Source: DASQPR01 sp963797675 (GTDB taxonomy: Bacteria > Actinomycetota > Actinomycetes > Mycobacteriales > Micromonosporaceae). From it: a DNA stretch of 64,000 nt. Each line of letters begins with the position of its first letter. Position 1 is the stretch's first letter. The notes beneath the pieces were generated by a model. That model was not told the origin of the DNA and did no database searches. It saw only the letters and a program-made list of their open reading frames with translations. Location: the NCBI GenBank assembly GCA_963797675.1, contig CAWCQQ010000002.1, positions 2,170,001 to 2,234,000 on the forward strand, in the 5' to 3' direction. Positions 27,508 to 36,162 of this stretch are shown here, piece by piece. A program made the position numbers and the translations under genes.

Positions 27508-27592
27508 CGCGCCATCCTACGGCAGCGACACAATGGACAGAGCGACCGCGCCGGTGTGCCCCCGCGACACCGACGCGGCCTCCCTGCCACGA

Positions 27593-28513
27593 TCAGGCCG
27601 CCGGCTCGGCGACCCATCGCATCGGATCGCCGGCACCGAGATCCGTGATCCCGGCGTCGGCCAATGCCCCGCACACCAGCACCCGCCGATGGGCGGCGAA
27701 CGTCAACACGTGTGCGATCATCCCGCCGTACGTGAAGACCTGCGGATCGTCACAGATGGCGTCGACGAACGTCTCGTCGAGCCGGCCGTCATCGACGACC
27801 GACCGCACCTGCGTGAGGAACGCCGGCCCGGCCTCGGCCAACTTCGTACGCATCTGGGCGATCGTCTCGTGGCGTTCGGTCTCCATGTCGTAGGGCACGT
27901 CGTTCATCGCGGCGTCCCACATCGCGAGCTGGCCGACCAGGCGGGCCAACAGCGATCGGAGCGTCGGATCGTCATCGATGCCGTCGACCGAGATCGTCAC
28001 GGGAGCGTCGAGCTGGTCGTCGGTGAGCTGGCCGGCTCGGGTGAGCATCTCGCCCACGAGCCAGACGTGGTGTTCGACCATGCGGGTGAGCAGATCCATG
28101 GCGGTTACCTTTCGAGACGAGGGGACGCGCAGGCCCCCGGGCGGATGGAAGTGCACCTGGCTCGGAGCATCGATCCGGAATCCGGTCGGCGCGCGTCGCC
28201 ACTGTGACGGCGCCCGGCCGTACGCCTTCGTGAACGCCCGCGTGAACGCTTCATGGCTGCCGTACCCGGCGTCGATCGCGACCCGGAGGATGTCCTGGTC
28301 GGTCGTCAGCAGCCGGAACGCGGCACGTTCGAGGAGGATCCGCCGCCGCAGTGCCGCAGGCGGCTCACCGCTCGCGGCGCTGACCAGTCGATCGAAGTAG
28401 AACCGTGACAGGTGTACGCGCGACGCCACCGAGGCGGGCGAGATCTCGTGATCGTCCATCGTCTCCGCGAGGACGTCGAGAAACCTGGCAAACGTGTCCG
28501 TTGTCGCCGTCAT
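27593..28513 (-). CDS. AraC-type regulator fused to a DinB-like domain
   Basis: Protein of 306 aa. Residues 1-105 are an AraC/XylS double HTH (ISPASVASRVHLSRFYFDRLVS; VAIDAGYGSHEAFTRAFTKAYGRAPSQWRR). Residues about 140-300 form a four-helix DinB/YfiT-like domain (LLTRMVEHHVWLVGEMLTRAG; His residues at HETIAQ and HVLTFAAHRR could bind metal). The DNA-binding part is N-terminal, the reverse of many AraC proteins, so the DinB-like part may be the sensor. Target unknown. Confidence 0.85.
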   Translation of the reverse strand: MTATTDTFARFLDVLAETMDDHEISPASVASRVHLSRFYFDRLVSAASGEPPAALRRRILLERAAFRLLTTDQDILRVAIDAGYGSHEAFTRAFTKAYGRAPSQWRRAPTGFRIDAPSQVHFHPPGGLRVPSSRKVTAMDLLTRMVEHHVWLVGEMLTRAGQLTDDQLDAPVTISVDGIDDDPTLRSLLARLVGQLAMWDAAMNDVPYDMETERHETIAQMRTKLAEAGPAFLTQVRSVVDDGRLDETFVDAICDDPQVFTYGGMIAHVLTFAAHRRVLVCGALADAGITDLGAGDPMRWVAEPAA

Positions 28514-28589
28514 GATTCGATCGTGTCAGGACGAGGGCCGGGTCGGCTTGACCGTCGTTGCCGACTTCGTCGAGGTCTCATCGCATCCG

Positions 28590-28955
28590 TCATTTCACCA
28601 GGCAGAACGGATGCCCGGCCGGGTCGGCGAAGACCCGCGAGCCGGTCGACGGCTGATCGTGAAACCGGGTCGCGCCGAGCGCCTCGACCGCCGAGGATGC
28701 CGCATCCAGATCGGCGACCCGGACATGCAGGTGGAATTGCATCGACGACGCGGGATCGGGCCAGACCGGCGGCCGGTGGCCGGGAGATCGCTGGAACGAC
28801 AGGTGCCACGCGGCGTCGAGGCGGTCGCCGATCGAAACCCACTCGTCGGTGGCGTACACGACCGGCCAGCCGGTCAGCGCGGTGTAGAACGTGGCGAGCG
28901 CGACCGGATCGACGCACTCCAGCGCGACGCCGCTGAACCGGCCGATGCCGGTCAC
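28590..28955 (-). CDS. VOC-family (glyoxalase/bleomycin-resistance-like) protein
   Basis: Protein of 121 aa with two beta-alpha-beta-beta-beta halves: FSGVALECVDPVALATFYTALTGWPV, HLHVRVADLDAASSAVEALGATRF and VFADPAGHPFCLV at the end. Family members bind metals and small molecules. The start overlaps the 3' end of the NUDIX-like gene by 4 bp. Substrate unknown. Confidence 0.85.
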   Translation of the reverse strand: MTGIGRFSGVALECVDPVALATFYTALTGWPVVYATDEWVSIGDRLDAAWHLSFQRSPGHRPPVWPDPASSMQFHLHVRVADLDAASSAVEALGATRFHDQPSTGSRVFADPAGHPFCLVK

Positions 28956-29389
28956 GTCAGATCCTCGCCGGCAAGGTAGGCGGCCAGCGCGCGCTGGTTC
29001 GCGACCCGGATCGGCACGATCGCGGGCAGTGCATCGATGGCGTACGAGCGGGCCGGGCCCTCGGGTCCGTCCGTGCGGAGATTGCCGCCGGCGTCGCGGG
29101 CGACGAACGCGTACATCGGGATGGTTCCGGCGGGCGTGCCCTCCTGGATGAAACTGCCCAGGTCGCGGACGATCACCACGTCGAGGCCGGTCTGCTCGTG
29201 CACGATCCGGACGGCGATGTCGGCCGGCCGATCCGATGCCGGCACGATCGCGCTGGGCAGGGAGGCGGGCGCGTACGCGGGCGATCCCGGAGGATGGGTC
29301 AGGACGATCCCGTCGTCGGTCTCCACCACGACGAGTACGCCCATGCCGGCGGTAGCCTGGGCCGTTGCGCTATCTCGGTCGGGTTCCAT
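28952..29389 (-). CDS. NUDIX-like protein with degenerate NUDIX box
   Basis: About 145 aa. The fold pattern (GMGVLVVVETDDGIVLTHPPG ... AVRIVHEQTGLDVVIVRDLGSF ... PMYAFVARD) matches NUDIX proteins. The canonical box GX5EX7REUXEEXGU is eroded: only EQTGL remains, with no REU/EE pair. It may bind rather than hydrolyse nucleotides, possibly as a sensor. ATG 29389 is chosen; ATG 29422 would add eleven residues and include the palindrome at 29397-29408. Confidence 0.65.
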   Translation of the reverse strand: MEPDRDSATAQATAGMGVLVVVETDDGIVLTHPPGSPAYAPASLPSAIVPASDRPADIAVRIVHEQTGLDVVIVRDLGSFIQEGTPAGTIPMYAFVARDAGGNLRTDGPEGPARSYAIDALPAIVPIRVANQRALAAYLAGEDLT

Positions 29390-29396
29390 ACCATGA

Positions 29397-29408
29397 AACG
29401 TATACGTT
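29397..29408. promoter_or_regulatory. Perfect 12-bp palindrome AACGTATACGTT
   Basis: Sits 7 bp before the NUDIX-like start in the ~100-bp AT-richer gap to the divergent permease. Position and symmetry fit an operator controlling one or both genes; the binding protein is unknown. Confidence 0.4.
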
Positions 29409-29492
29409 GCATTGATCACCATCAAGTGCGTTTTCAAAAGGACTTTAGTGTCATCAGTGCAACACGATCGTTTCAATCACGAAGGGCCTCGG

Positions 29493-30740
29493 ATGACATC
29501 GTCCACGACTCTGCGGCGCGAACTCGGTGTGGGCGACGCGGTCGTCGTGGGCCTCGGCTCGATGATCGGCGCGGGAATCTTCGTCGCGCTCGCACCGGCG
29601 GCCCGCGCGGCCGGCTCCGGGCTGCTGCTCGGGCTCGGGCTTGCGGCGGTCGTCGCGTACTGCAACGCCACATCCTCGGCCCGGCTCGCAGCGCTCTACC
29701 CGACGTCCGGCGGCACCTATGTCTACGGCCGCGAGCGCCTCGGCGAGTTTTGGGGATATCTCGCCGGATTCGGTTTCGTGGTCGGCAAGACCGCGTCGTG
29801 CGCCGCGATGGCGTTGACCGTCGGCTCCTACGCCTGGCCGCAGCACGCCCATGCGATCGCGGTGCTCGCGGTCGTCGCGCTGACCGCGGTCAACTATGTC
29901 GGCGTACAGAAGTCGGCCTGGGCGACGCGGACGATCGTCGCGGTCGTGCTCGCCGTACTCGTCGCCGTCGTGGTCGTCTGCCTGACCGGTTCGGCCGCCG
30001 ATCCGCATCGGCTCGCCGTCTCGGCCGCTCATCCGGCCGGTATCCTGCAGGCCGCCGGCCTGCTGTTCTTCGCGTTCGCGGGTTACGCGCGGATCGCGAC
30101 GCTGGGCGAGGAGGTGCGCGATCCGGCGCGCACGATCCGCCGGGCGATCCCGCTCGCGCTCGCGATCACGCTGCTGACCTACCTGGCGGTCGCGGTCGCG
30201 GTGCTCGCGGTGCTGGGCCCGGCAGGGCTGGCGTCCGCGCCGGCGCCCTTGGCCGATGCGGTCCGGGCCGCCGGTGCCGACGCCATGACCCCGGTGGTAC
30301 GGGTTGCCGCCACGATCGCCTCGGTCGGATCACTGCTCGCACTCATGCTCGGCGTGTCCCGCACGACGCTGGCGATGGCCCGGGACCGGCACCTGCCACA
30401 CGCACTCGCGGCCGTACATCCTCGGTTCGGCGTACCTTATCGGGCTGAACTTGCCGTGGGTTGCGTGGTCGCGGTGGTCGCGGCGTTCGCGGACGTCCGC
30501 GCGGTGATCGGGTTTTCGTCGTTCGCCGTCCTCGTCTACTACGCGATAGCAAACGCGAGCGCGTCCACGCTGTCGGCGGCCGAGGGGCGTCCGAACCGCG
30601 CGATTCCGGCGGTCGGGTTTGTCGGATGTGTCGCGCTGGCGCTCGCGTTGCCGTGGCCTTCGCTCGTCGCCGGAGCCGGTGTCCTGGCGATCGGCGCAAC
30701 CATTTTTGCGATACGCGTGGCATTACTACGTCGCGCGTAG
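29493..30740 (+). CDS. APC-family amino-acid/polyamine permease
   Basis: Membrane transporter of 415 aa with about twelve helices. The N-terminal GVGDAVVVGLGSMIGAGIFVALAPAA is the helix-1 signature of the APC superfamily, and AFAGYARIATLGEEVRDPARTI near 190 is the conserved loop. ATG 29493 is used, 9 nt after GAAGGG. A longer frame to 29412 crosses the promoter region. Substrate is probably a cationic amino acid or polyamine, not resolvable here. Confidence 0.88.
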   Translation: MTSSTTLRRELGVGDAVVVGLGSMIGAGIFVALAPAARAAGSGLLLGLGLAAVVAYCNATSSARLAALYPTSGGTYVYGRERLGEFWGYLAGFGFVVGKTASCAAMALTVGSYAWPQHAHAIAVLAVVALTAVNYVGVQKSAWATRTIVAVVLAVLVAVVVVCLTGSAADPHRLAVSAAHPAGILQAAGLLFFAFAGYARIATLGEEVRDPARTIRRAIPLALAITLLTYLAVAVAVLAVLGPAGLASAPAPLADAVRAAGADAMTPVVRVAATIASVGSLLALMLGVSRTTLAMARDRHLPHALAAVHPRFGVPYRAELAVGCVVAVVAAFADVRAVIGFSSFAVLVYYAIANASASTLSAAEGRPNRAIPAVGFVGCVALALALPWPSLVAGAGVLAIGATIFAIRVALLRRA

Positions 30741-30742
30741 TA
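30724..30742. promoter_or_regulatory. Inverted repeat overlapping the permease stop, upstream of padR
   Basis: TACTACG-TCGCG-CGTAGTA, perfect 7-bp arms. It contains the permease stop codon and ends about 44 bp before the PadR start. Likely a PadR operator; a weak terminator is the alternative. Confidence 0.45.
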
Positions 30743-30785
30743 CGGTTGGCGATATAGCAGCCGATGAAGTAGCGGGAGTGGTGTG

Positions 30786-31103
30786 GTGAGCATGGATGAA
30801 CTCGGACGATGGGCGGAGCCGGCGTTGCTGGTGCTGGCGAGCCTTGCCGACGGTGACAAGCACGGCTATGCGATCACGCAGGACATCACCGACCACATCG
30901 GAGTGACGCTCGGTCCGGGCACGCTCTACGGCGTGATCGCCCGGATGGAAGAGCGCGGCCTGATCGAGGGCCTGCCGGTCGACGGGCGCCGCCGCCCCTA
31001 TCGGATCACCGCCGCCGGCGCACGGGAGCTGTCCGCGCAGGCGTCGAGGATGCGCGACCTGGCCACACTGAGCCTGCGACGGCTGCAGGTAGGCACCGCA
31101 TGA
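30786..31103 (+). CDS. PadR-family transcriptional regulator
   Basis: Winged-helix regulator of 105 aa: PALLVLASLADGDKHGYAI, GVTLGPGTLYGVIARMEERGLIE and RRRPYRITAAGARELSAQA are diagnostic. GTG 30786 has GGGAG 7 nt upstream; in-frame GTG 30783 and ATG 30792 are alternatives. The stop overlaps the start of a membrane protein gene, the standard PadR-plus-membrane-protein pair. Confidence 0.9.
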   Translation: MSMDELGRWAEPALLVLASLADGDKHGYAITQDITDHIGVTLGPGTLYGVIARMEERGLIEGLPVDGRRRPYRITAAGARELSAQASRMRDLATLSLRRLQVGTA

Positions 31104-31979
31104 GCGACGACCCAACCCTGGTACGCACGCTGCTGGCCTGCTATCCGTCCCGGTGGCGCAGCCGATACGGCGACGAGTACTCCGCACTTCTCCATGACCA
31201 TCTCACCTCCGGATCCCGGCGCTCGGCGTTGATCGTCGATGCTCTCCGCGGGGCGATCGATGCCCGCTTGCACCCGAAGGGGTGGTCCATGTCTCGTACC
31301 CCGATAACCACTGCGATCTGGGCGACCGGCGTGTTCACCGTCGCCGGCATCGGCTTCCAGAAGCTGACCGAAGACCAGGGGTTCGCGACCGCCGGCGACC
31401 GGCACCCGGCCGTCGGCTGGTCGTTCAACGTGCTGGTGATCGCTTCGCTGATCGCGCTTGCCGCGATCGTCATCGCGGCGCTTCCCACCGCGGCCGCGAT
31501 GGTACGTGGCCGGGCGAACGGCGCCTGGCCGTACGTCGCCGTCCCGTTCGTCGGCGTTCGCGGCCTGGTACGGCGTGCTGCGACTGGCATTCCTCCTGGC
31601 CGCGCATCACAGCGTGCACTCGGCACCGAACATCATCGCCGCGCTGATCGTGATCGTGGCCGGTCTCGGTGTGGTCGCGGCGACCGCGTGGGCCGTCAGC
31701 ACCGTGGTGGCACGTGTCCCGGCGACCGCATCACCCCGGCTGCGCCGCGCGGCTATCCGGGCTCTCGCCGCTGCGATGGCCGCGACCACGGCTGCCGCCA
31801 TCGTGTGGGGAATCGCGGTACACGCGGCGGACCCGTCCCGATTCGCATCCCGCGACGGGATCCTCGCTTCGCCGTTCATCCCATCGTGGATCGCCATACT
31901 CGTGATCATGGCGGTGGCGACGGCGCTGTCCGTGCGCGCGGCCCGGCGGGAGTCGCCGTCGGTTCTCGCCACCGGCTGA
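31100..31979 (+). pseudogene. PadR-linked membrane protein, one +1 frameshift
   Basis: Starts with a cytoplasmic segment common in PadR partners (LVRTLLACYPSRWRSRYGDEYSALLHDHL) followed by about six membrane helices. The frame is correct to VAVPFVG near 31553, where one extra G breaks it. Skipping it gives FAAWYGVLRLAFLLAAHHS and a good membrane protein to 31979, about 292 aa. As assembled the unshifted frame runs as Arg-rich nonsense to 32140. It overlaps padR by 4 bp. Confidence 0.7.
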
Positions 31980-32049
31980 CGGTGAGAGCGGTCGGTCGCA
32001 TTTGTACGTTTGGCTCCGGCGCCCGCCGCCCTGTGCGTAGCGTCGAGGG

Positions 32050-32274
32050 ATGGACGAGCACAGCATGGAACGTTGGTGGAGCCACGGACTGTCCGGCGAA
32101 GACCGCGACGAGTGGTGTGCGGCGCTCGACACCGGCGTGATCAGCGAGGACCTGTTGATCACGCTCACCAACGAGCAACGCCGATGGTTGGTCGAGTCCG
32201 GCACGTCGCAGCCCTCGATGGCGCCGGACCTGCAGGCATTCATCGCGGAGGAGTGCTCGAAACGGCTGCGGTAA
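32050..32274 (+). CDS. Small hypothetical protein (74 aa)
   Basis: Acidic, Trp-rich helical peptide (MERWWSHGLSGEDRDEWCAALDTGVIS, TNEQRRWLVESG) with GAGGG just before ATG 32050. Convergent with the kinase gene, 12 bp apart. No family recognised. Confidence 0.6.
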   Translation: MDEHSMERWWSHGLSGEDRDEWCAALDTGVISEDLLITLTNEQRRWLVESGTSQPSMAPDLQAFIAEECSKRLR

Positions 32275-32286
32275 GAGACCTATGGT

Positions 32287-33525
32287 TCAGCCCGCGTCGG
32301 GAGCCGCCGACGTGGGCAGCGTGATGGTGAACGTCGCGCCGTGACCCGGAACGGCGGTCGCGACGATCGTGCCGTGATGAGCCTGGATCACCTCGCGGAC
32401 GAGCGCGAGGCCCAGCCCGAACCGTCGAGCGTCGCCGTGATTTCCGCGAGCGAACCGTTCGAACATCGTGTCGGCGTCCTGCGGGTCGAAGCCGTGCCCG
32501 TCGTCGGTGACGGAACACATCACGGTCGTCGAGTCCCGGCCGCGCCGCTCGACCGCGACGGTGATGTGGCCACCCGCGTCGACATGGCCGAATGCGTTGT
32601 CGATCAACGAGTTGAGGACTCGTCGAAGCGCGGTCGGCGACCCGGGAACGACATGCGGTCCGGCGTCCTGAGTGACGGTGATCGTGATGTTGCGGGTCTC
32701 CGCGCGGTCGGCTTCCGCCGCGACGGCTTCGGCCGCGACGGCGCCGAGGTCGACCGGACTGACCGATGCCGGGTCGGCGCTCAGCTGGGCCGAGAGCAGC
32801 AGTTCCTCGATGATGTCGCCGAGTTGGCGGGTACTGCGGACGATGCGTCCGGCCTCGTCCACCAGGTCGGTGTGCGTACCGGATGCGGCGAGCGAGCGTT
32901 GGAGCATCTGAGCGCGGGTGTGCGCCTGCGTGAGCGGGGTCCGGAGTTCGTGACTCGCGTCGGCGACAAAGCGCCGCTGTCGCTCGCTGGCGAGTTCGAG
33001 TGGCCGGACCGCCCGGCGTGCGATGTAGGACCCGATCGCCAGTGCGGCCAGCAGCCCGATGACGCTCGCCACCAGCAGTGCTTCGATGAGGCGCCGCCGC
33101 TCGCGGTTCTGGTCGGTGAGATCGAGCCCGGCCTGTACGGTGACGTCGCCGCGCCGGGCGGTACGCAGCTGATACTCCCGCCCACCCGACGTGACCTTGC
33201 CGGTCATGACGGAATGCCCCGCCTGTACGGCAGCGAACGCGCCCGGATCCAGCGGCGCACCGTGCAGCGCGGGTGAGGATCGGGTCAGATCGCCTTCGGC
33301 CTGGTAGATGACGATGCCGGACGGGGGATCGGTGACCGCGTCCTCGTCGGAGACGGCCGCGCTGAGAAGGCGTTGACCGTCGGCGGTCTGCGCTCGCAGG
33401 ATGAAGACGGCGGCGAGGCCGGCGAGCGTGAGAAGACAGACGGTGAACAAGGCGGCGGTCTGCAGCGTGATGCGCCGGGCAGTACGCCGGATCAGCGCCT
33501 GTTCGGGTGTCGGCGACGTCGTCAC
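32287..33525 (-). CDS. Sensor histidine kinase of the redox cluster
   Basis: OmpR-class kinase of 412 aa. Membrane helix about 23-45, a ~120-residue extracytoplasmic sensor, second helix about 167-189, short linker, HisKA with FVADASHELRTPLTQAHTR, then HATPase with LNSLIDNAFGHV, DDGHGF and FGLGLALVREVIQAHHG. GTG 33525 overlaps the regulator stop (ATGTGA). The sensor lacks an obvious heme, flavin or metal motif. It is the last gene of the minus arm b561 - reductase - FMN protein - regulator - kinase. Confidence 0.9.
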   Translation of the reverse strand: MTTSPTPEQALIRRTARRITLQTAALFTVCLLTLAGLAAVFILRAQTADGQRLLSAAVSDEDAVTDPPSGIVIYQAEGDLTRSSPALHGAPLDPGAFAAVQAGHSVMTGKVTSGGREYQLRTARRGDVTVQAGLDLTDQNRERRRLIEALLVASVIGLLAALAIGSYIARRAVRPLELASERQRRFVADASHELRTPLTQAHTRAQMLQRSLAASGTHTDLVDEAGRIVRSTRQLGDIIEELLLSAQLSADPASVSPVDLGAVAAEAVAAEADRAETRNITITVTQDAGPHVVPGSPTALRRVLNSLIDNAFGHVDAGGHITVAVERRGRDSTTVMCSVTDDGHGFDPQDADTMFERFARGNHGDARRFGLGLALVREVIQAHHGTIVATAVPGHGATFTITLPTSAAPDAG

Positions 33526-34214
33526 ATTGTGCCGATCCGGTACCCGCGACCACGTGCCGTACTGATCACGGCCTTGCCGAGTTTGCGGCGCAGATAGTGG
33601 ACGTACGTGTCGACGATGGATTCGGAGTCGGCATTGTCGAACACCTGTTGCCGGAGTTCGTCGCGGGTGAAGACACGGCCGGGGCGAGCCGCCAGCACCC
33701 GGATGAACGCGCACTCCCGGCCGGACAGTTCCACCTCGATGCCGTCGCTGCGGCGCGCCATCCGCGAGGTGAGGTCGACGACGCCGGTGCCGATGCGGGC
33801 CGTACCGCCGGCACTGGTATGGCGGCGCAGCAGCGCCCGTACGCGGGCGAGCAACTCGTCGAGGTCGAACGGCTTGACGAGATAGTCCTCCGCGCCGGCA
33901 TCGAGGCCCGCCACACGGTCGGCGACCGACCCGTACGCGGTGAGGATCATGACCGGCGTGGTGATGCCCTGGTTGCGGATGCGGCCGGTCAGCTCAAGGC
34001 CGTCGATGGCGGGCAGACCGCGGTCGATCACCATCGCGTCGTACTGGTCGACGAGCGATCGGTGCAGCCCGGCCTGCCCGTCCGCGGCCACGTCGACGTG
34101 GTAGCCCTCGGCGGACAGGATGCGATGCAGGAGCGTACGGAGTTCCGCGTCGTCCTCGACGAGCAGGATTCGCGGCGCATCCAGGATCGTCTCGATGTCG
34201 TCAGATCGCGCCAC
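33522..34214 (-). CDS. OmpR-family response regulator of the redox cluster
   Basis: Regulator of 230 aa. Receiver with ILLVEDDAELRTLL, phospho-Asp in DAMVIDRGLPAIDG and Lys in DYLVKPFDLDEL. Winged-helix DNA-binding domain with VELSGRECAFIRVLAARPG, VFTRDELRQQVFD and VDTYVHYLRRKLG. It lies 20 bp after the FMN-binding gene. OmpR-type proteins bind tandem half-sites about 11 bp apart, which matches the TCTTAA-N5-TCTAAGA element at 36941 and 40378 (inference). Confidence 0.92.
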   Translation of the reverse strand: MARSDDIETILDAPRILLVEDDAELRTLLHRILSAEGYHVDVAADGQAGLHRSLVDQYDAMVIDRGLPAIDGLELTGRIRNQGITTPVMILTAYGSVADRVAGLDAGAEDYLVKPFDLDELLARVRALLRRHTSAGGTARIGTGVVDLTSRMARRSDGIEVELSGRECAFIRVLAARPGRVFTRDELRQQVFDNADSESIVDTYVHYLRRKLGKAVISTARGRGYRIGTM

Positions 34215-34234
34215 GTGCCCGGTTCACCTGCCCG

Positions 34235-34714
34235 TTAACTGAAGTGCGCGGCATCGAGCGCCGCCTGCAGCGACTCGCGGTATCCGTCGCTGGTGACGGT
34301 GGCGCCGCTGACCCCGTCTATTTGTGCGCTTTGCGCCGACAGTACCTGTTGCCGCAGCTGCGGCAGGGCGTAGGCGTTGATCGAGTGATCACGGTCGTTG
34401 CCGGACGGGTACACGATCGCGGTGACGTCGACGATGCGGTGACCGTCCAGCGTCACCTGCACCTGGACCGGTCCCCATCGGGTCTGCGCGACGCTGCCGT
34501 TGACGACCGTCGTGCCGGTCTTGGCCGCGCTACCACCGCCGGCAGTCGGCGACACGGATGGACCCGGCGTGGGCGACTGGACACCGACGACGCCGGGCGC
34601 TTGGGCGCCGGTCGCGGCCGAAACGGTCGTCGGGCCACTCGTGCTGGTCCGGTAACTGAACAGCAGGATGACGACCGCGATCGTCGAGGCCAGCCAGAGA
34701 GTTATCCGTCGCAC
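34235..34714 (-). CDS. Membrane-anchored FMN-binding domain protein
   Basis: Extracytoplasmic flavoprotein of 159 aa. N-terminal helix ITLWLASTIAVVILLF, Ser/Pro/Thr/Gly linker to about 75, then an FMN-binding domain ending DGVSGATVTSDGYRESLQAALD. SGAT-x-T is the ApbE target where FMN is attached through a phosphoester to Thr. An ApbE gene lies in the divergent arm. GTG 34714 has GAGGAGG 5 nt upstream. Likely a one-electron carrier at the outer face of the membrane. The downstream regulator starts 20 bp after its stop. Confidence 0.92.
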   Translation of the reverse strand: MRRITLWLASTIAVVILLFSYRTSTSGPTTVSAATGAQAPGVVGVQSPTPGPSVSPTAGGGSAAKTGTTVVNGSVAQTRWGPVQVQVTLDGHRIVDVTAIVYPSGNDRDHSINAYALPQLRQQVLSAQSAQIDGVSGATVTSDGYRESLQAALDAAHFS

Positions 34715-34736
34715 CGGTACCTCCTCTCGGCCCGCG

Positions 34737-36134
34737 TCACCACAGGAACCGCTCGCTGTGCACGTTGTCCTCCGGTACGCCGACGCGGGCGAGCGTGTCC
34801 GCGACGGCATCCATCCACGGTCCCGGCCCGCACACGTACACGGCGCTGCGTGCGACATTCGGCGCCAGCCGATGAAGTGCCGTGATGTCGTCCGGAAACC
34901 CGTCCGGCAGCCACGACGTCGCACGACGGCGCCGTCCCACGAGGTAGTGAACCGTCAGTCCGCGCGTTTGGACGAGCCACTCGATCTCCCGGTGGAACGT
35001 GACATCCTCCGGCCGGCCGGCGCGATAGATCAGCACCGCCTCGCCGGGCCGGTACGGCTCCGATTCGAGCAGCGCGCGCAGCGGAGTGATGCCAATGCCG
35101 CAGGCGAAGAACGTCAGGTGCCGTTGCCGCCGGAGACTGCCGGTCAACCTGCCGTACGGGCCCTCCACCATCGCGCGCATGCCGGGCCGGAGTGCGGACA
35201 CGTCGGTACTGCCGTCACCCAGCGCCTTCACGGTGATCCGGAGAAGATCCGGCCGCGGTGCCGCGGACAGCGAATAAGGATGCCCGCGCGTCCAGCCGCG
35301 AACGCCGAGAAAGCGCCAGGTGAAGAACTGGCCCGCTTCGACCCGCAGCCGGTCCAGGCCACGTCCACGCAGGTAGATCGATGTCACACCGGGCGACTCC
35401 GGAACGATCTTGACGATCCGCAGGTCATGTCGGACGGTCCGCCAGAGCGGCAGGCCGATCCGGCAGACCACGACGCAGCTGGCCGTGACGATGTACGCGG
35501 TCCACCAGTAGGCACGTGCGAGCGGCGTGGCCAGGAAGTCCGCGCCGGTCCACAGTTCGTGCGGCAGGGACAGACCGACCCCGAGATAGGCGTACAGGTG
35601 CAGGAGGTGCCACGACTCGTAGCGCAGCTTGGCCCGGGCGGCGCGTACGGACGTGGCCGCCACCAGGACCAACGCTGCGGTACCGGCGACGGCGAGGAGC
35701 ATGCCCGGGTAGGTCGTGGTCAGTTGCCACGCCTCGTAGACGAGCCCGCTGTGATCGGCGGCGGCGTATCCGAGCGTGATCAGGACCACGTGGACCAGCA
35801 TCAGATTGATCGAGGTGAACCCGACGAGGCGATGCCATCGAGCCAGGCGATCCTGGCCGTAGCAGCGCTCGATCCACGGCACCCGGGCCATCAGGATGAC
35901 CTGGATCAGCAGCAGGTCGGCGGCGACGAGACCGGTCAGGCGCCCGATCGCCGTCATCGCGTCGGCGCCGCTGATCCCGAGCGCCTGCAGGTTGCCGCCG
36001 TGCAGCCACAGGGCAACGACGATCACGAGCGAGCCGATGGCGGCCGACCCGATCAGGTCCGGCCGCCAGCTGCGCCCGGCCGGACGGCGGGCGATCGGGC
36101 GGACCAGCGCCGGTCGCGTCGACGTGGTCGTCAT
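34737..36134 (-). CDS. Ferric-reductase-like membrane flavoprotein (FRD + FAD/NAD(P)H domains)
   Basis: Protein of 465 aa. Residues about 25-215 hold six helices with paired His residues (WHRLVGFTSINLMLVHVV; ESWHLLHLYAYLGVGLSLPH) expected to bind two b hemes. Residues 220-465 form a ferredoxin-NADP-reductase fold: HPYSLSAAP for FAD, GPYGRLTG, CGIGITPLRALLES for nucleotide and VYVCGPGPWMDAVADTL. This is the ferric reductase/NADPH-oxidase layout, moving electrons from NAD(P)H across the membrane. ATG 36134 follows AGGAA. The 22-bp gap to the FMN protein suggests that protein as acceptor. Confidence 0.9.
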   Translation of the reverse strand: MTTTSTRPALVRPIARRPAGRSWRPDLIGSAAIGSLVIVVALWLHGGNLQALGISGADAMTAIGRLTGLVAADLLLIQVILMARVPWIERCYGQDRLARWHRLVGFTSINLMLVHVVLITLGYAAADHSGLVYEAWQLTTTYPGMLLAVAGTAALVLVAATSVRAARAKLRYESWHLLHLYAYLGVGLSLPHELWTGADFLATPLARAYWWTAYIVTASCVVVCRIGLPLWRTVRHDLRIVKIVPESPGVTSIYLRGRGLDRLRVEAGQFFTWRFLGVRGWTRGHPYSLSAAPRPDLLRITVKALGDGSTDVSALRPGMRAMVEGPYGRLTGSLRRQRHLTFFACGIGITPLRALLESEPYRPGEAVLIYRAGRPEDVTFHREIEWLVQTRGLTVHYLVGRRRRATSWLPDGFPDDITALHRLAPNVARSAVYVCGPGPWMDAVADTLARVGVPEDNVHSERFLW

Positions 36135-36162
36135 GGGATTCCTACGGTCTCGTCCATCGCAC

